This document shows, piece after piece, positions 43,045 to 51,867 of a stretch of 64,000 bases of DNA. Position 1 is the stretch's first letter; every line of letters starts with the position of its first letter. The translations under genes were made by a program, and so were the position numbers. The notes below the pieces were generated by a model. That model was not told where the DNA came from. It made no database searches and saw only the letters and a list, made by a program, of their open reading frames with translations. The stretch comes from Sandaracinobacteroides saxicola. Its GTDB lineage: Bacteria; Pseudomonadota; Alphaproteobacteria; Sphingomonadales; Sphingomonadaceae. The stretch covers positions 992,001 to 1,056,000 of the forward strand of contig NZ_CP059851.1 of NCBI RefSeq assembly GCF_014117445.1, written 5' to 3'.

Positions 43045-46000
43045 ATGGCGATGATGATGCGGTCTTTGCGGCTTGGCTGTGCGTTGGCGGTGTTGGCGGT
43101 GGCGGCGCCGGGGGTGCGGGCGCAGGACGTGACCGGCACGGTGCGCGGTGACGTGACCGACGAGAATGGCGCGCCGATCCCGAACGCCACGGTGACGGTG
43201 GTGCACACGCCGTCGGGCACCCGCAGCGTGGTGGCGACCGACCAGTCCGGCAGTTTCAGCGCGTCGAACCTGCGCATCGGCGGGCCGTTCGCGGTGACGG
43301 TGTCGGCGCAGGGGTTCGACACGGCGACGACGACGATCGCCAGCATCTCGCCGGGGCAGCCGCAGCGCATCGACGTCTTCCTGGCGGCCGTGGGGACGAC
43401 GATCGCGGTGACGGCGAACCGGCTGCGGTCCTCGATCGCGATCGCCAGCGGGCCGGCGACCAGCCTGAACGTGAACGACATCCAGGGCATCGCGACGATC
43501 AACCGCGACATCCGCGACCTGGCGCGGCGCGATCCGTTCGTGACGCTGGATCCGACCAACAGCCGGGCGATCAGCATCGCCGGGCAGAACAACCGGTTCA
43601 ACCGGGTGACCGTGGACGGCATCGCATTCGGCGATCCGTTCGGGCTGAACAACGGCGGTCTCGCCTCGATCCGCGGGCCGGTGCCGATCGACGCCATCGG
43701 CGAGTTCACGGTGGAAGTGGCGCCGGCGGACATCCAGCAGGGCGGCTTCCAGGGCGGGGCGATCAACACCGTGCTGAAATCCGGCGGCAACGAGTTCACC
43801 GGCAGCGCCTTCTACACCTATTCCGACGACGGTCTGGCGGGGAACAACACGCGCGGGCAGATCGTGGACCGCAAGTTCCGGTCGAACAACATGGGCGCGC
43901 AACTGACCGGGCCGCTGATCAAGGACAAGCTGTTCTTCGCGGTGACGTGGGAGCGGCTGCGCGCCGCGGTGCCGGCGTTCGTGGGGCTTCAGGGTGAGGG
44001 CTTTGCCAACAGCATTCCCGGCCTGACGCGCGCGACGGTGGACCAGATCAAGGGGATCGCCACCAGCCGGTACAAGTATGACACGCTGGACGTGGCGAAG
44101 AATGTGCCCGAGACCGACGACAAGGTGGTGGCGAAGATCGACTGGAACATCGCCGACGGGCATCGCGCGGCGGTCACCTACATCTACAACAAGGGCGACA
44201 TCCTGGCCGGGCAGACGCTGGCCTCGACGCTGGCCACCACCTCGCCGACCCTGTCGCTGCAATCGAACAACTATACCCAGGGCGAGATCAACCATTATGG
44301 GGTGTTCCAGCTGAACGACGAGTGGAGCGACGTCTTCTCCACCCAGGCGCGGGTGAGCTATAATGACTACAAGCGGTTGCAGGTGCCGTTCAACGGCCGG
44401 ACGCTGGGCCAGTTCACGGTGTGCACCGATCCCGTGTCCACGGGTTCGCTGACGAGCTGCACGGCGCCGGCCGGCAGCCCGCAGAACCCGCAGGTGGCGT
44501 TCGGACCGGACGTCAGCCGGCAGGCGAACGAGCTGCGGGTGAAATCGCTGGCGATCGAATTGCAGGCGCTGATCAAGAAGAATGATCACAGCGTGAAGAT
44601 CATCGCCGAACGGCGCAGCCAGGACATCGACAACCTGTTCGCGCAGAATGTCAGCGGCGACTTCTATTTCGACTCGATCGCCGACCTGCAGGCGGGCAAG
44701 GCGAACCGGCTGGTGCTGGCGGTGCCGGTGAACGGTGACATCGACAGCGTGCGGGGCAAGTTCAAGAACATCAACTGGACCTTCGGGGTGCAGGACGTGT
44801 GGGACGCGGCGGACGGGCTGACGCTGACCTACGGCTTCCGCTATGACCTCTATGAGACCGGCGACGTGCCGGCGCTCAATCCGAATTTCGTGGCGCGCTA
44901 TGGCTTTGCCAACAATTCGACACTGAACGGCCGGGGGATCTTCCAGCCGCGCTTCGGGCTGAACTGGCGTGCGAGCGACCGCTTCCGGGTGCGCGGCAGC
45001 CTGGGCGTCTATGCCGGCGGATCGCCGAACGTGTGGGTTTCCAACAGCTATTCCAACCCCGGCACGGCGCTCAACCAGACGACGATCCAGCGGACGGCGA
45101 GCGGGTTCACCGGCGTGGCGGACTTCGGCGGGCAGACGGCGAACCAGATCGGCTCGGCGTCCATGGACAATGTGCTGGGCGGGCAGGCGATCCCGGGCAT
45201 CCTGCAGCAGTTCATCCAGCGCGGGCTGTCGAGCCTGGCAGTGACCAACGCCATCGATCCGGCGTTCAAGATCCCGAACCAGACACGGGGCGCGCTGAGC
45301 TTCGACTATGCGGTGAATTTCGGCGAGACGCTGGGCGACGACTGGAATTTCGGCGCGGACGTTGTGTGGAGCAAGGTCAACCAGGGCATTGCCTGGACCG
45401 ACCTGCGTTCGGTGCGGAACACGGTGGGCAATGGTGTCCTGCCCGACGGGCGCCCGCGCTATCAGCAGACGGTGAACAATCTGGGGACGGGCGGCAGCAG
45501 CCTGGCTGACGGCAACCAGGACGTGCTGCTCTATAACACCAAGGCCGGTTACAGCTGGAACATCGTGGCGCGGATGCGCAAGAAGTGGGACAATGGCATC
45601 AGCATCGGCGCCAGCTACCTGTGGCAGCGGGCGAAGGATGTGAACAGCGGCACCAGCTCGGTGGCGCTGTCCAACTACTCGCAGACGGCGGCGGCGGATC
45701 CCAATTTTTCCGCTTATGGCACGAGCAACTACCAGATCGACAATTCGCTGAAGCTGTCGTTCGGCTATGAGACCGAGCTGTTCCGCGATGCCAAAACGCG
45801 GTTCGACCTGTTCTTCGAGAGCCGGGCGGGGCAGCGTTACAGCTTCACCTTCGCCGACACGACGCCGACGCGGTCGAGCGTGTTCGGGACGACGGGGACG
45901 AACAACCGTTACCTGATCTATGTGCCGAACGTGTCGAGCATCACGGCCGATCCGCGCGTCAGCTATAGCAGCCAGGCTTTCTTCAACGACTTCCAGAAGT

Positions 46001-46398
46001 TCGTGCAGAACAGCGAGCTGAACGCCTATCAGGGGCAGATCGCGCCGAAGAACCTGGGACGGGCACCGCGCTTCAACAAGCTGGACCTGCGGGTGAGCCA
46101 GGAAATTCCCTTCTTCTATGGCAGCAAGTTCGAGCTGTTCGGCGACATCGAGAATGTGCTGAACCTGCTGGACAAGGACTGGGGTTCGCTGCGTCAGGTG
46201 AGCTTCCCCTATTATGGCACGCTGGCGAACGTCAGCTGCGTGCAGACCGTGGGCGGCCTGCCCACCGTCAACCCGGGGCAGCCCTGCGCGCAATTTGTCT
46301 ATACCGGGCGGACCGGCGGCAATTTCAGCGCGCCGGCGCTGACCTTCGACAACATCAGCCTGTGGCAGATCCGTATCGGCGCGCGGTTCAAATTCTAG
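43045..46398 (+). CDS. Oar-like TonB-dependent receptor with carboxypeptidase-regulatory-like domain
   Basis: A 1117-residue outer-membrane protein. Signal peptide (SLRLGCALAVLAVAAPGVRAQ), then a CarboxypepD_reg-like domain (VTGTVRGDVTDENGAPIPNATVTV), a plug (RDLARRDPFVTLDPTNSRAISIAGQNNRFNRV and GGAINTVLKSGGNEFTGSAF), and a very long barrel ending in IRIGARFKF with the terminal Phe. This architecture is that of Oar/SusC-related receptors, common in sphingomonads and thought to import large polymers or peptides. ATG 43045 was chosen because the upstream frame contains the operator palindrome; AAGGG lies just before it. Confidence 0.92.
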   Translation: MAMMMRSLRLGCALAVLAVAAPGVRAQDVTGTVRGDVTDENGAPIPNATVTVVHTPSGTRSVVATDQSGSFSASNLRIGGPFAVTVSAQGFDTATTTIASISPGQPQRIDVFLAAVGTTIAVTANRLRSSIAIASGPATSLNVNDIQGIATINRDIRDLARRDPFVTLDPTNSRAISIAGQNNRFNRVTVDGIAFGDPFGLNNGGLASIRGPVPIDAIGEFTVEVAPADIQQGGFQGGAINTVLKSGGNEFTGSAFYTYSDDGLAGNNTRGQIVDRKFRSNNMGAQLTGPLIKDKLFFAVTWERLRAAVPAFVGLQGEGFANSIPGLTRATVDQIKGIATSRYKYDTLDVAKNVPETDDKVVAKIDWNIADGHRAAVTYIYNKGDILAGQTLASTLATTSPTLSLQSNNYTQGEINHYGVFQLNDEWSDVFSTQARVSYNDYKRLQVPFNGRTLGQFTVCTDPVSTGSLTSCTAPAGSPQNPQVAFGPDVSRQANELRVKSLAIELQALIKKNDHSVKIIAERRSQDIDNLFAQNVSGDFYFDSIADLQAGKANRLVLAVPVNGDIDSVRGKFKNINWTFGVQDVWDAADGLTLTYGFRYDLYETGDVPALNPNFVARYGFANNSTLNGRGIFQPRFGLNWRASDRFRVRGSLGVYAGGSPNVWVSNSYSNPGTALNQTTIQRTASGFTGVADFGGQTANQIGSASMDNVLGGQAIPGILQQFIQRGLSSLAVTNAIDPAFKIPNQTRGALSFDYAVNFGETLGDDWNFGADVVWSKVNQGIAWTDLRSVRNTVGNGVLPDGRPRYQQTVNNLGTGGSSLADGNQDVLLYNTKAGYSWNIVARMRKKWDNGISIGASYLWQRAKDVNSGTSSVALSNYSQTAAADPNFSAYGTSNYQIDNSLKLSFGYETELFRDAKTRFDLFFESRAGQRYSFTFADTTPTRSSVFGTTGTNNRYLIYVPNVSSITADPRVSYSSQAFFNDFQKFVQNSELNAYQGQIAPKNLGRAPRFNKLDLRVSQEIPFFYGSKFELFGDIENVLNLLDKDWGSLRQVSFPYYGTLANVSCVQTVGGLPTVNPGQPCAQFVYTGRTGGNFSAPALTFDNISLWQIRIGARFKF

Positions 46399-46419
46399 AC
46401 CTTGGGTTTCGTCACGCGG

Positions 46420-46449
46420 GGGCCGTTCGGGAGACCGGGCGGCCCTTTT
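46420..46449 (+). terminator. Rho-independent terminator after the Oar-like receptor
   Basis: GGGCCG and CGGCCC (46420-46425 and 46440-46445) enclose a GC-rich loop and are followed by TTTTG. It closes the receptor transcript before tRNA-Leu. Confidence 0.7.
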
Positions 46450-46495
46450 GCTTGAAATGGCGGCGCGGCGCGGCTAGCAGGGCGGGACAGGCCGT

Positions 46496-46580
46496 GCCCC
46501 TGTGGCGGAACTGGTAGACGCGCTCGACTCAAAATCGAGTGTCTTCGGATATGCCGGTTCGAGTCCGGCCGGGGGTACCA
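46496..46580 (+). tRNA. tRNA-Leu (anticodon CAA)
   Basis: An 85-base class II tRNA with encoded CCA. Acceptor arms GCCCCTG/CGGGGGT, anticodon stem CTCGA/TCGAG with loop CTCAAAA (anticodon CAA, reads UUG), a long variable arm GTCTTCGGATAT and T arm GCCGG-TTCGAGT-CCGGC. The SDR gene begins (tail first) ten bases after it. Confidence 0.96.
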
Positions 46581-46589
46581 AGCATTGCG

Positions 46590-47354
46590 CTATGCCGGGA
46601 TGATCTGGCGCTTGCGGACCAGGCTGGTGAGGAAGCGGCCGGCGGCTTTGGGCGTGGTGAGCCAGCGGATGCGCAGGTTGCCGGCGAGCACCTGGGTGAC
46701 GATCCAGGGGGCTACGGTTTCGACGCGGTCGGCGAGGATGTTGTAGAGCTTGCGTGATTTTTCCCAGCCCGCCGGGTCGGTCTCTCGGGCGGACAGCACG
46801 AGGTCGGTGACGACGATGCCGGGGCTGATGGTGCCGAGCCGCACGGGGCTGTCCTTCAGCTCTTTCTGCATCGACCTGGTGAAGTAGCCGAGGGCGCGCT
46901 TGGTGGTGCCGTAGAGGGTAAGGCCGGGGGCGGTCATGCCGTCGCTGCCGAAGCCCTCGAAGCTGTAGATGGTGCCGTGGCCTTGCACGGTCATGCCGGC
47001 GAGCGGGATGGTGGTGCCGAGGAAAAGGCCGTGGAGGTTGGTGCGGACGACAGCATCGATGTCGGCGTCGGTGTAGGCAGTGAACGGGATTTTCGGCCCG
47101 GTGATGCCGGCGTTGTTCACCCAGATGTCGACGGTGCCGAAGGCGGCCCGCGCCGCATCCCACAGCGCCTGCATGTCGGCGCGGTTGCCGACGTCCGCGG
47201 CGTGGTGGGGTTGGCCGAGGGCGGTGGCGGCGGCGGCGAGGGTGGCCGGGTCCCGGCCGGAGAGCATGACGCGGTGGCCGCGCCCGACAAAGGCCGTTGC
47301 CATGCCGAGGCCGATGCCGCGGCTGCTGCCGGTGATGACGATGTTCATGGGCAT
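46590..47354 (-). CDS. Short-chain dehydrogenase/reductase
   Basis: A 254-residue classical SDR. NAD(P)-binding ITGSSRGIGLGMATAF starts the Rossmann fold, DIWVNNAGIT is the NNAG motif, and the catalytic pair is Y-G-T-T-K in LYGTTKRALGYF, with Ser in the IYSFEGFG strand. GTISPGIVVTDLVL follows as expected. The C terminus (ILADRVETVAPWIVTQVLAG) is of the uncharacterised oxidoreductase type. Monocistronic and convergent with tRNA-Leu; substrate unknown. Confidence 0.9.
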   Translation of the reverse strand: MPMNIVITGSSRGIGLGMATAFVGRGHRVMLSGRDPATLAAAATALGQPHHAADVGNRADMQALWDAARAAFGTVDIWVNNAGITGPKIPFTAYTDADIDAVVRTNLHGLFLGTTIPLAGMTVQGHGTIYSFEGFGSDGMTAPGLTLYGTTKRALGYFTRSMQKELKDSPVRLGTISPGIVVTDLVLSARETDPAGWEKSRKLYNILADRVETVAPWIVTQVLAGNLRIRWLTTPKAAGRFLTSLVRKRQIIPA

Positions 47355-47505
47355 AATGTTGACCGGTTGGTCATGATTTGCAAGCGGCGGTTATCCGGAC
47401 AACGGACAGCCGCGCCTGTCGCGGGGAGGACGCCGCCGATTGACGCCGCGGGCCGGGATATGAGAGGATGAGACATCAGCATTCTTCATGGCGGGGGGAA
47501 GAGTG

Positions 47506-48306
47506 ATGTCAGGCAAGACATGGATGCAGCTGGCGTCGGCGGTGGCGGCAGCGATGGTCGTGGCCGGCTGCGAACCGGACGGGCTGGCCAAGGTGGACAG
47601 TGTGCGGATCATGCCGGCGCAGCTGACCTGCGGCGAGGCGAGGACGGTGACCGCGACAACAGTGGGCGCGGGTGCCGAGCAGGCACAGGTGGTTTTTTCG
47701 AACAATGGCCCGGTGACGCTGGCGACGCCGGCGACTGTGCAGGCCGCGGCGGCGGCGAGCGGGCGGGGCGGCGAGGCGCTGTTGGCGGTGACGGGCGGGG
47801 TGGTGGTGAAGCCGACGCAAGCGACGGTCAGCGCCGAGGTGAAGAACAGCGGGCAGAGCGCCATCACCGGCACTGTGACCGTGACCCCCTGCCCGGGCAC
47901 GGCCGGCCACACCGCGGGGACGGGGTGGGCAAAAGGGACGCGGGGCACGCCGGCCACGGGGGACCCGGTGGTGACGGTGACGCCGGTGGTGACGGGCAAA
48001 ACGCTGACCGCGCTGTCGGTGGCGGTGGCGGGCAGCGCCGGTGCCTATAAAATCCGCTCGATCGACCTTGTACAGGCGGCGGACATCGAGAAGCCCGGCG
48101 TGTCGCCGGCGGCGTCCGGTAGCGGATCGCTGCCGGCCGGTGTGTCGCCGGCGAAGGGCTGGTTTTATTCCTTCAATCCGTGCGTGGCGGCGCCGGTGCG
48201 GTTCAGCGGGCTGGCGCTGGCGAAGGCCAAGGGGCCGGTGACGTTGAAGGTGCGGCTGTGCGAAAGTGTGGAAGCCTCGGCGGAGGTCGAGGTGGAGGTG
48301 CCCTGA
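47506..48306 (+). CDS. Uncharacterised lipoprotein
   Basis: A 266-residue protein with a lipoprotein signal peptide (WMQLASAVAAAMVVAGC, lipobox VAGC). The mature part is low in complexity, rich in Ala, Thr, Val and Gly, with beta-sandwich character (VRIMPAQLTCGEARTVTATT, TVSAEVKNSGQSAITGTVTV). Four to six Cys suggest periplasmic disulfides. No family is recognised. ATG 47506 has GGGGGGAAGAG in front; an ATG 18 bases upstream also exists. The exonuclease gene follows 43 bases later. Confidence 0.7.
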   Translation: MSGKTWMQLASAVAAAMVVAGCEPDGLAKVDSVRIMPAQLTCGEARTVTATTVGAGAEQAQVVFSNNGPVTLATPATVQAAAAASGRGGEALLAVTGGVVVKPTQATVSAEVKNSGQSAITGTVTVTPCPGTAGHTAGTGWAKGTRGTPATGDPVVTVTPVVTGKTLTALSVAVAGSAGAYKIRSIDLVQAADIEKPGVSPAASGSGSLPAGVSPAKGWFYSFNPCVAAPVRFSGLALAKAKGPVTLKVRLCESVEASAEVEVEVP

Positions 48307-48349
48307 GGGCCGGGCTGTCATTGCCGTTCCGGCCGACTATATCGGGGAC

Positions 48350-49354
48350 ATGGAGATTGGCTGGCTGAAAGCGCTGCCGGAGGGCCTGTGGTTGCCGGGG
48401 CCGGACGTGTGGATCGATCCGTCGCGGCCGGTGGCGCGGGCGATCGTGACGCATGGCCATGCCGACCATGCCCGCAGCGGCCATGGTGCGGTATGGGCGA
48501 CGCCGGAGACGCTGGCGATCATGGACGCGCGCTATGGCGCGCAGGTGGCGAACCCGCTGGCCTATGGGGAGCGGACGGTGTTCGGCGACGTGGGCGTCAG
48601 CCTGCATCCGGCGGGGCATGTACTGGGGAGCGCACAGGTGCGGCTGGAATGCGGCGGCACGGTGGTGGTGGTGAGCGGCGACTACAAGCGGCGGCCGGAC
48701 CCGACCTGCGCGGCGTTCGAGGCGGTCGCCTGCGATGTGTTCGTGACCGAGGCGACCTTCGCGCTGCCGGTGTTCCGGCATCCGGATGACCGGGGTGAGG
48801 TGGCAAAGGCGCTGGCGCGGTTGCGGAGCGAGCCGGCGCGGTGCCTGCTGGTGGGGGCATATGCCTTGGGGAAGGCACAGCGGGTGATCGCGCTGATGCG
48901 TGAGCTGGGCTGGGATGCGCCGATTTACCTGCATGGCGCGATGGTGCGGCTGTGCGCGCTGTATCAATCGCTGGGGGTCGAGCTGGGCGAGCTGCGGCCG
49001 GCGGCGGGGGTGGCGATGGAGGCGCTGGCGGGTCAGGTGGTGCTGGCGCCGCCCTCTGCATTGAACGACCGCTGGAGCCGGCGGCTGCCGAGCCGCGAGG
49101 AGGGACCGATCACGGCGTTCGCCAGCGGCTGGATGCGGGTGCGGCAGCGGGCGAAGCAGAAGGGGGTGGAATGCCCGATCATCCTCTCGGACCATGCCGA
49201 CTGGGATGAGTTGACGGCGACGATCCGCGAGCTGGCGCCGAAGGAGGTGTGGGTGACGCACGGGCGCGACGATGCGCTGGTGCACTGGTGTGGTTTGCAC
49301 CAGATCCGGGCGCGGGCGCTGCATCTGGTGGGGCGGGAGGATGAGGATGAGTGA
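48350..49354 (+). CDS. Ligase-associated metallo-beta-lactamase-fold DNA exonuclease
   Basis: A 334-residue metallo-beta-lactamase/beta-CASP-like nuclease. The metal motif IVTHGHADHARSGH (H-x-H-x-D-H) is near residue 35; HPAGHVLGSAQVRL, VVVSGDYKRRPDPT and CDVFVTEATFALPVFRHP follow; LSDHADWDEL and EVWVTHGRDDALVHW provide late ligands. It belongs to the mRNA 3'-end-processing-exonuclease-like group that accompanies an ATP-dependent DNA ligase in bacterial repair clusters. The partner ligase lies 419 bases downstream. The usual further partners (an Lhr-type helicase and a metallophosphoesterase) are not in the window. Confidence 0.92.
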   Translation: MEIGWLKALPEGLWLPGPDVWIDPSRPVARAIVTHGHADHARSGHGAVWATPETLAIMDARYGAQVANPLAYGERTVFGDVGVSLHPAGHVLGSAQVRLECGGTVVVVSGDYKRRPDPTCAAFEAVACDVFVTEATFALPVFRHPDDRGEVAKALARLRSEPARCLLVGAYALGKAQRVIALMRELGWDAPIYLHGAMVRLCALYQSLGVELGELRPAAGVAMEALAGQVVLAPPSALNDRWSRRLPSREEGPITAFASGWMRVRQRAKQKGVECPIILSDHADWDELTATIRELAPKEVWVTHGRDDALVHWCGLHQIRARALHLVGREDEDE

Positions 49355-49498
49355 GAAACTGTCCGATAAATCGCCCAGGGCGGGCTGCAAACGCCGATTT
49401 TCTGCGCTTCGATGCTCACGCACCGTAAGTGCGCTGCGCTTCGATGCTCGAAAATCAGCGTTTTCGCCTCACCCTGAGCAATTTCTCGAACAGTTTCT
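49351..49498 (+). repeat. Nested inverted repeat after the exonuclease gene
   Basis: AGAAACTGT (49354-49362) pairs with ACAGTTTCT (49490-49498); inside, AAACGCCGATTTTC (49389-49402) pairs with GAAAATCAGCGTTT (49450-49463) at 13 of 14 positions; between these, CTGCGCTTCGATGCTC occurs twice as a direct repeat (49402-49417 and 49434-49449). No gene is seen. Together with the cassette at 49529 it fills the 419-bp gap before the ligase. Confidence 0.65.
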
Positions 49499-49609
49499 GC
49501 GGCCGGAGGCGGCGACAGTCTGGAGCAGGATTGCGCAGCAATCGTGCAAAGACCTTCGACTCGCCGCAGTCCCGGACGACGGGCGGGCAAGGCCCGAGCC
49601 GTCCGACGA

Positions 49610-49644
49610 GTCGGCTTTGCCGACCTTTTCTTCTTTTCTTTTTC
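49610..49644 (+). terminator. Intrinsic terminator in cassette copy 3
   Basis: GTCGGC and GCCGAC pair perfectly around TTT (49610-49624), followed by CTTTTCTTCTTTTCTTTTTC. It should stop most transcription from the exonuclease gene before the ligase gene. Confidence 0.65.
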
Positions 49645-49719
49645 CTGCACCGGACCCGGCGGCTTTGCCGCGGGCCGGGGTGCGGGTGGGGAATGCATCG
49701 CTTTGACGTCATCGGCATC

Positions 49720-49764
49720 ACCCCTCCGTCCGCTGCGCGGCCACCTCCCCTTGCAGGGGAGGAT
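49720..49764 (+). repeat. REP-like palindrome
   Basis: CCCCTCCGTCCGCTGCGCGG leads into CCACCTCCCC and TTGCAGGGGAGGAT. The final GGGGAGGATCGAGGG also serves as the ribosome-binding region of the ligase gene. Confidence 0.6.
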
Positions 49765-49773
49765 CGAGGGACG

Positions 49774-51354
49774 GTGAACAGTTTCGCGCAGTTTGCCGAG
49801 TTGCTTGACGCGCTGGTGGTGACGCCGGGGCGGAATGCCAAGTTGCGGCGGATCGGCGAGACGTTGCGGGCGATGGCGGAGCCGGACCGGGGGTGGGCGC
49901 TGGCGGCGCTGACCGGCGAGCTGGACCTGCCGGCGGTGCAGCCGAGCGTGTTGCGGGCGTTGATGGAGGAAGCGGTCGATCCGCTGCTGTTCCGGTTGAG
50001 CCGGGACTATGTGGGGGACCTGGCGGAGACGGTGAGCCTGTTGTGGCCGTACAGCGACCCGGAGCAGCCGCCGGGGCTGGACGCGATGGTGGGCATCCTG
50101 GCGCGGCTGGGGCGGGCGGAGGCGCCGGGGGTGGTGCGCAACCTGTTGTCGCGGCTGGACATCACCGGGCGCTGGGCGTTCATCAAGCTGGCGACCGGGG
50201 GCATGCGCGTGGGGGCGGGGGCGCGGCTGGCGAAGCTGGCGTTCGCGCAACAATGGGGCGTGGATGTGGGAGAGGTGGAGGAGCTGTGGCACGGGCTGAC
50301 CCCGCCCTATGCCGAGCTGTTCGCCTGGGGCGAGGGGCGCGGGCCGAAGCCCGACCTGTCGGCGCGGGCGCTGTTCCGGCCCTTCATGCTGGCGCACCCG
50401 CTGGAGGCGCCGGAGACACTGCATGTGCCGGACTGGCTGGCCGAGTGGAAATGGGACGGCATCCGGGTGCAGGTGGTGCGGGTGGGGGGCGAGGCGCGGC
50501 TGTTCAGCCGGACGGGGGATGACGTGTCCGGCAGTTTCCCGGATGCGATCGCAACGCTGGCGCGCGACCTGGTGCTGGACGGCGAGCTGATGGTGCGGGG
50601 CGCCGATGGCGGGCTGGGCAGTTTCAATGCGCTCCAGCAGCGGCTGGGGCGGAAGGCGCCGTCGGCGAAATTGATGGCGGAGGCGCCGGCGTTTGTGCGC
50701 GCCTATGACCTGTTGTTCGATGGGGCGGAGGATGTGCGCGCCTTGCCGCTGATGGAACGGCGGGCGCGGCTGCGGCAGGTGGTGGCGGGGCTGGACCCGC
50801 TGCGGTTCGACCTTTCCGAGGACCTGGAGGCGGCGACGCTGGATGAGCTGGCGGCGCTGCGGGCGGCGGCGCCCGATCCGCTGATCGAGGGGTTGATGCT
50901 GAAGCGGCGGGACAGCGCCTATGTCGCCGGGCGGCGGGCGGGGCTGTGGTACAAGTGGAAGCGGGCGGCGCTGACCGCGGATTGCGTGCTGATGTATGCG
51001 CAGCGGGGCAGCGGCAAGCGCAGCAGTTTCTACAGCGATTTCACCTTTGGCGCGTGGACGGAGGATGGCGGGCTGCTGCCCGTGGGCAAGGCCTATTTCG
51101 GGTTCACCGACGAGGAGCTGAAGTGGCTGGACAAGTTTGTGCGGGCCCATACCGTCGCGCGGTTCGGCCCGGTGCGGGAGGTGGCGAAGACGCTGGTGCT
51201 GGAAGTGGCGTTCGACAGCATCGGCGAGAGCAGCCGTCACAAGAGCGGGCTCGCCATGCGCTTTCCGCGGATCAGCCGCATCCGGACGGACAAGCCGGCG
51301 GCCGAGGCGGATACGGTCAAGGGGTTGCGGGCGATGGTGGCGGGACAGGCGTGA
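49774..51354 (+). CDS. ATP-dependent DNA ligase
   Basis: A 526-residue ligase of the bacterial type that accompanies an exonuclease gene. The N-terminal domain (residues 1-190) is helical; the adenylation motif is LAEWKWDGIRVQVV with the catalytic Lys (K-W-D-G); later nucleotidyltransferase motifs are LDGELMV, FVRAYDLLF, EGLMLKRRDSAYVAGRR and GLWYKWKR; an OB domain with PVGKAYFGFTDEEL and GLAMRFPRISRIRTDK ends it. GTG 49774 was chosen for its GGGGAGGATCGAGGG ribosome binding site. It joins DNA ends in repair, probably with the exonuclease at 48350. Confidence 0.95.
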   Translation: MNSFAQFAELLDALVVTPGRNAKLRRIGETLRAMAEPDRGWALAALTGELDLPAVQPSVLRALMEEAVDPLLFRLSRDYVGDLAETVSLLWPYSDPEQPPGLDAMVGILARLGRAEAPGVVRNLLSRLDITGRWAFIKLATGGMRVGAGARLAKLAFAQQWGVDVGEVEELWHGLTPPYAELFAWGEGRGPKPDLSARALFRPFMLAHPLEAPETLHVPDWLAEWKWDGIRVQVVRVGGEARLFSRTGDDVSGSFPDAIATLARDLVLDGELMVRGADGGLGSFNALQQRLGRKAPSAKLMAEAPAFVRAYDLLFDGAEDVRALPLMERRARLRQVVAGLDPLRFDLSEDLEAATLDELAALRAAAPDPLIEGLMLKRRDSAYVAGRRAGLWYKWKRAALTADCVLMYAQRGSGKRSSFYSDFTFGAWTEDGGLLPVGKAYFGFTDEELKWLDKFVRAHTVARFGPVREVAKTLVLEVAFDSIGESSRHKSGLAMRFPRISRIRTDKPAAEADTVKGLRAMVAGQA

Positions 51355-51390
51355 CTATGTTAGCCTGATCGGGCATGGAGGGGATGTCGG

Positions 51391-51867
51391 ATGCGGGGAT
51401 TTCTGCTTTTGGCGGCTGCGCTGGCGCTGTGCCCGGCGGTTCAGGCGCAACAGAATAGTGCCAAGGTCATTCCCGGGGCGCTGTTACAGCCGTCGATGCT
51501 GGCAAAGGTGGAGGTGAAGACGGCGGCGCTGCTGTCTCCGCAGGCGAGAATGGCCGAATTTCTGAAAAGTTGCCCCGAATGCCAGACTTTGGCGACGCCG
51601 ACGGGCAGCGTGCAGCTGGTGCCGACGGGCGGCACCTATGTGATGCAGCAGAAGGGCAATCCGTTCGGCAATGCCTGTGGGCCGGAGCTGACGACGGCGG
51701 AAATGGCCGGTTTTCGCAAGCGCGTGGAGGCGCTGGTGGGTGCCGCCACGGTGAAGTTGATCGCCGACAAGGCGGCGGGAACGACCTGCCCGCAGCAGCA
51801 GCTTTCGCAGGACCTGACCCGAATCCTGCTGGGCGATGATGTCGTGATCAGCCGGGGCAAGCCGTGA
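51391..51867 (+). CDS. Small secreted protein, function unknown
   Basis: A 158-residue protein with a signal peptide (FLLLAAALALCPAVQAQ). The mature part contains a C-x2-C (KSCPECQTL), a further Cys in FGNACGPEL and one in GTTCPQQQL, suited to disulfide bonds or metal binding. No family is recognised. Its stop overlaps the GTG start of the next gene, and both appear to make secreted or membrane proteins of one unit. Confidence 0.65.
   Translation: MRGFLLLAAALALCPAVQAQQNSAKVIPGALLQPSMLAKVEVKTAALLSPQARMAEFLKSCPECQTLATPTGSVQLVPTGGTYVMQQKGNPFGNACGPELTTAEMAGFRKRVEALVGAATVKLIADKAAGTTCPQQQLSQDLTRILLGDDVVISRGKP

Larger units (their letters stand above)
49529..49766 (+). repeat. Composite multi-hairpin cassette, copy 3 (shorter)
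   Basis: Same order as copies 1 and 2: leading hairpin GATTGC-GCA-GCAATC (49529-49543), GGACGACGGGC and GCCCGAGCCGTCC as second hairpin, CGTCCGAC, GTCGGC-TTT-GCCGAC (49610-49624) with a T/C tract, GGCGGCTTTGCCGCGGGCC, and a REP-like CCCCTCCGTC...CCTCCCC TTGCA GGGGAGG end. The conserved tail of the longer copies is absent. Confidence 0.6.

Noticed and set aside
42961-46293. A 1110-codon open frame opposite the Oar-like receptor
   Set aside because: No motif, no signal, Arg/His-rich; receptor signatures are on the other strand.
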